The position numbers and the translations under genes were made by a program. 47,732 nucleotides of DNA, from positions 1-47,732 of the IMG/VR virus record IMGVR_UViG_3300043499_000136; one strand, written 5' to 3'. Below, piece after piece: positions 46,903-47,732 of the stretch (the first letter of the stretch is position 1; every line of letters begins with the position of its first letter). A model generated the notes under the pieces. The model ran no database searches. It was not told the origin of the DNA and saw only the letters and a list, made by a program, of their open reading frames with translations. Source of the stretch: a virus.

Positions 46903-46940
46903 CGGTTCAAAGGTGCTAAGCTGCATTTAGCAGCAAGCAA
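46894..46940 (+). promoter_or_regulatory. Promoter with leader repeat, copy 12
   Basis: TTGCGC (46894-46899), 17 bp with GACGGTTC (46901-46908), TGC, TAAGCT (46917-46922). Leader AGCAGCAAGCAA at 46929-46940 and GGAAGGAGCAGCAA ribosome site. The -35 lies in the end of the previous gene. Confidence 0.8.
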
Positions 46941-46959
46941 CCACTGGAAGGAGCAGCAA

Positions 46960-47310
46960 GTGACCGGATTCAAAGCACCGCTCAACGGCGACAAGCCGAA
47001 GCCCCGTAAAAGCCACATCAAAACGTGGACTACGGACACACTGGACGGATGGGACGAACGCGGAGGATGGCGCAAGCGCGCTGCCGGGTTCATCTCGAAG
47101 TTTGTCCCCGAGGACTGGGGCAACTTCTTCAGTCCCAACCCAGATGCCATCGCAAAGAACCGCCGATTCATCCGCTTCGACGACGAGGAGTTGCACGTCA
47201 TCTACGACGGGCTCATCGAACACGGTGGGGATGCGGCCGACGAGTCCCTGATGGAAGAGATCGAGGACGAGTGCAGCTACCGGGGCATCAAGCCGAGGAT
47301 TGATTGGTAA
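46960..47310 (+). CDS. Hypothetical protein (116 aa)
   Basis: Unrecognised. GTG start after GGAAGGAGCAGCAA. Basic, Trp-rich first half; acidic second half ending CSYRGIKPRIDW. Stop overlaps the next ATG. Confidence 0.65.
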   Translation: MTGFKAPLNGDKPKPRKSHIKTWTTDTLDGWDERGGWRKRAAGFISKFVPEDWGNFFSPNPDAIAKNRRFIRFDDEELHVIYDGLIEHGGDAADESLMEEIEDECSYRGIKPRIDW

Positions 47311-47558
47311 TGCCAGTCATCGAACTCAGCAGCGACGGAGTCGACATGGTAGTGCCGTGCCGCAACACGTTCGAGCGGCGGTACTTCCTCTACGTCCTCG
47401 GCCTCGAGCTCAACGCGCAGCCCGACTCGCCCCCGAAGCGGAAGCTCCAGCCATGCGCCGGGTGCGGGCGTCCATCGGTCCTACGGTGGTGCAGTAATGC
47501 CTGCTTCTGGGCCGAGGACGGTCCACCCGATGACCACGTAATAGATGAGGAGGAATAG
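47310..47558 (+). CDS. Zinc-ribbon-like protein (82 aa)
   Basis: C-terminal half has CAGCGRPSVLRWCSNACFW, a CxxC...CxxxC set able to hold one zinc. N-terminus helical/strand. ATG overlaps the preceding TAA and the stop overlaps the next GTG. Function unknown. Confidence 0.65.
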   Translation: MPVIELSSDGVDMVVPCRNTFERRYFLYVLGLELNAQPDSPPKRKLQPCAGCGRPSVLRWCSNACFWAEDGPPDDHVIDEEE

Positions 47559-47732
47559 TGGGACACATCAACACCGAGTCCAAGGACATGCTCCTGACGC
47601 TCGCAGCCACGATGGCGCTCCGAGCAATCGCAAGCGCAAACGCGGTAGACGCCGATCAGCTCAAAATCCACGATGACCAGAAGGTGGAGGACCTGGAGTT
47701 CCACATCGACGTGGTCGTGTACTGCGAGGACC
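47558..47732 (+). CDS. Hypothetical protein, truncated by window edge (58+ aa)
   Basis: GTG start overlapping the previous TAG, ribosome site GAGGAGGAATA. Begins with a helix (MLLTLAATMALRAIASANAV). The gene continues beyond the window, so its end is unknown. Confidence 0.6.
   Translation, partial: MGHINTESKDMLLTLAATMALRAIASANAVDADQLKIHDDQKVEDLEFHIDVVVYCED

Noticed and set aside
1-47732. Integrase, attachment site, immunity repressor, tRNA, CRISPR array or insertion sequence
   Set aside because: I looked on both strands and found no convincing tyrosine or serine recombinase, cloverleaf, spaced repeat array or transposase. A lysogeny system outside the window cannot be excluded.

Overview
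The window reads as most of the genome of a tailed, long-tailed (siphovirus-type) double-stranded DNA phage of a high-GC Gram-positive (actinobacterial) host. The evidence is the GC-rich coding sequence, AGGAGG-type ribosome binding sites, stop/start overlaps between most genes, HK97-type head and tail genes in canonical order, and a replication block of actinophage character (RepA-like primase-helicase, Sak4-like recombinase, DUF669 protein, PolA-type polymerase). I cannot name the host genus. I see no integrase, obvious lysogeny repressor, tRNA or CRISPR array. The last gene runs off the right edge, so the genome is not closed here.

Layout. (1) 1-7820, rightward: short operons of small unknown proteins, each behind its own promoter, plus a primase-helicase (2307-4439), a sigma-region-4-like helix-turn-helix protein (5699) and the terminase small subunit (6244). 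(2) 8026-28180, rightward late region: two small membrane proteins, terminase large subunit, portal, scaffold, capsid, decoration-like and connector proteins, tail terminator, major tail protein, frameshifted tail chaperones, tape measure, tail tip proteins, amidase endolysin and holin, closed by hairpin terminators near 28210-28280. (3) 41294 down to 28454, leftward: SNF2-type helicase, N-glycosidase-like protein, dNMP kinase, MazG-type pyrophosphohydrolase, two tandem thymidylate-synthase-fold proteins, dCMP deaminase, a stand-alone piece of a class II ribonucleotide reductase, a uracil-DNA-glycosylase/DNA polymerase fusion, a RecB/Cas4-like nuclease, Sak4-like ATPase, DUF669 protein, VRR-NUC nuclease and a zinc-ribbon protein. 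(4) 41493-47732, rightward: small regulatory and unknown genes, diverging from region 3 at a promoter pair with palindromic sites.

Two systems stand out. First, the nucleotide block resembles the T4 hydroxymethylcytosine pathway in parts list: MazG-type hydrolase (compare dCTPase), two synthase-fold proteins that by hand alignment carry Asp where thymidylate synthase has its substrate-reading Asn (as in dCMP hydroxymethylase), a dNMP kinase and dCMP deaminase. A Fe-S-type uracil glycosylase is fused to the polymerase. A modified pyrimidine in the phage DNA is a testable prediction. Second, about a dozen dispersed promoters share an architecture: TTGC at -35, a GACGGTTC box exactly 8 bp before the -10 in the best copies, TGC-TAWGCT as an extended -10, then a GCAAGCAAGCAA leader repeat and an AAGGAGCAGC ribosome site. 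The palindrome TTGCTTGC-A-GCAAGCAA at the divergent control region is built from the same leader repeat, which suggests one regulator acts at all of them. Three encoded proteins share a small DNA-binding module and are candidates for it.

All function calls come from reading motifs and gene order by eye; no database search was run.
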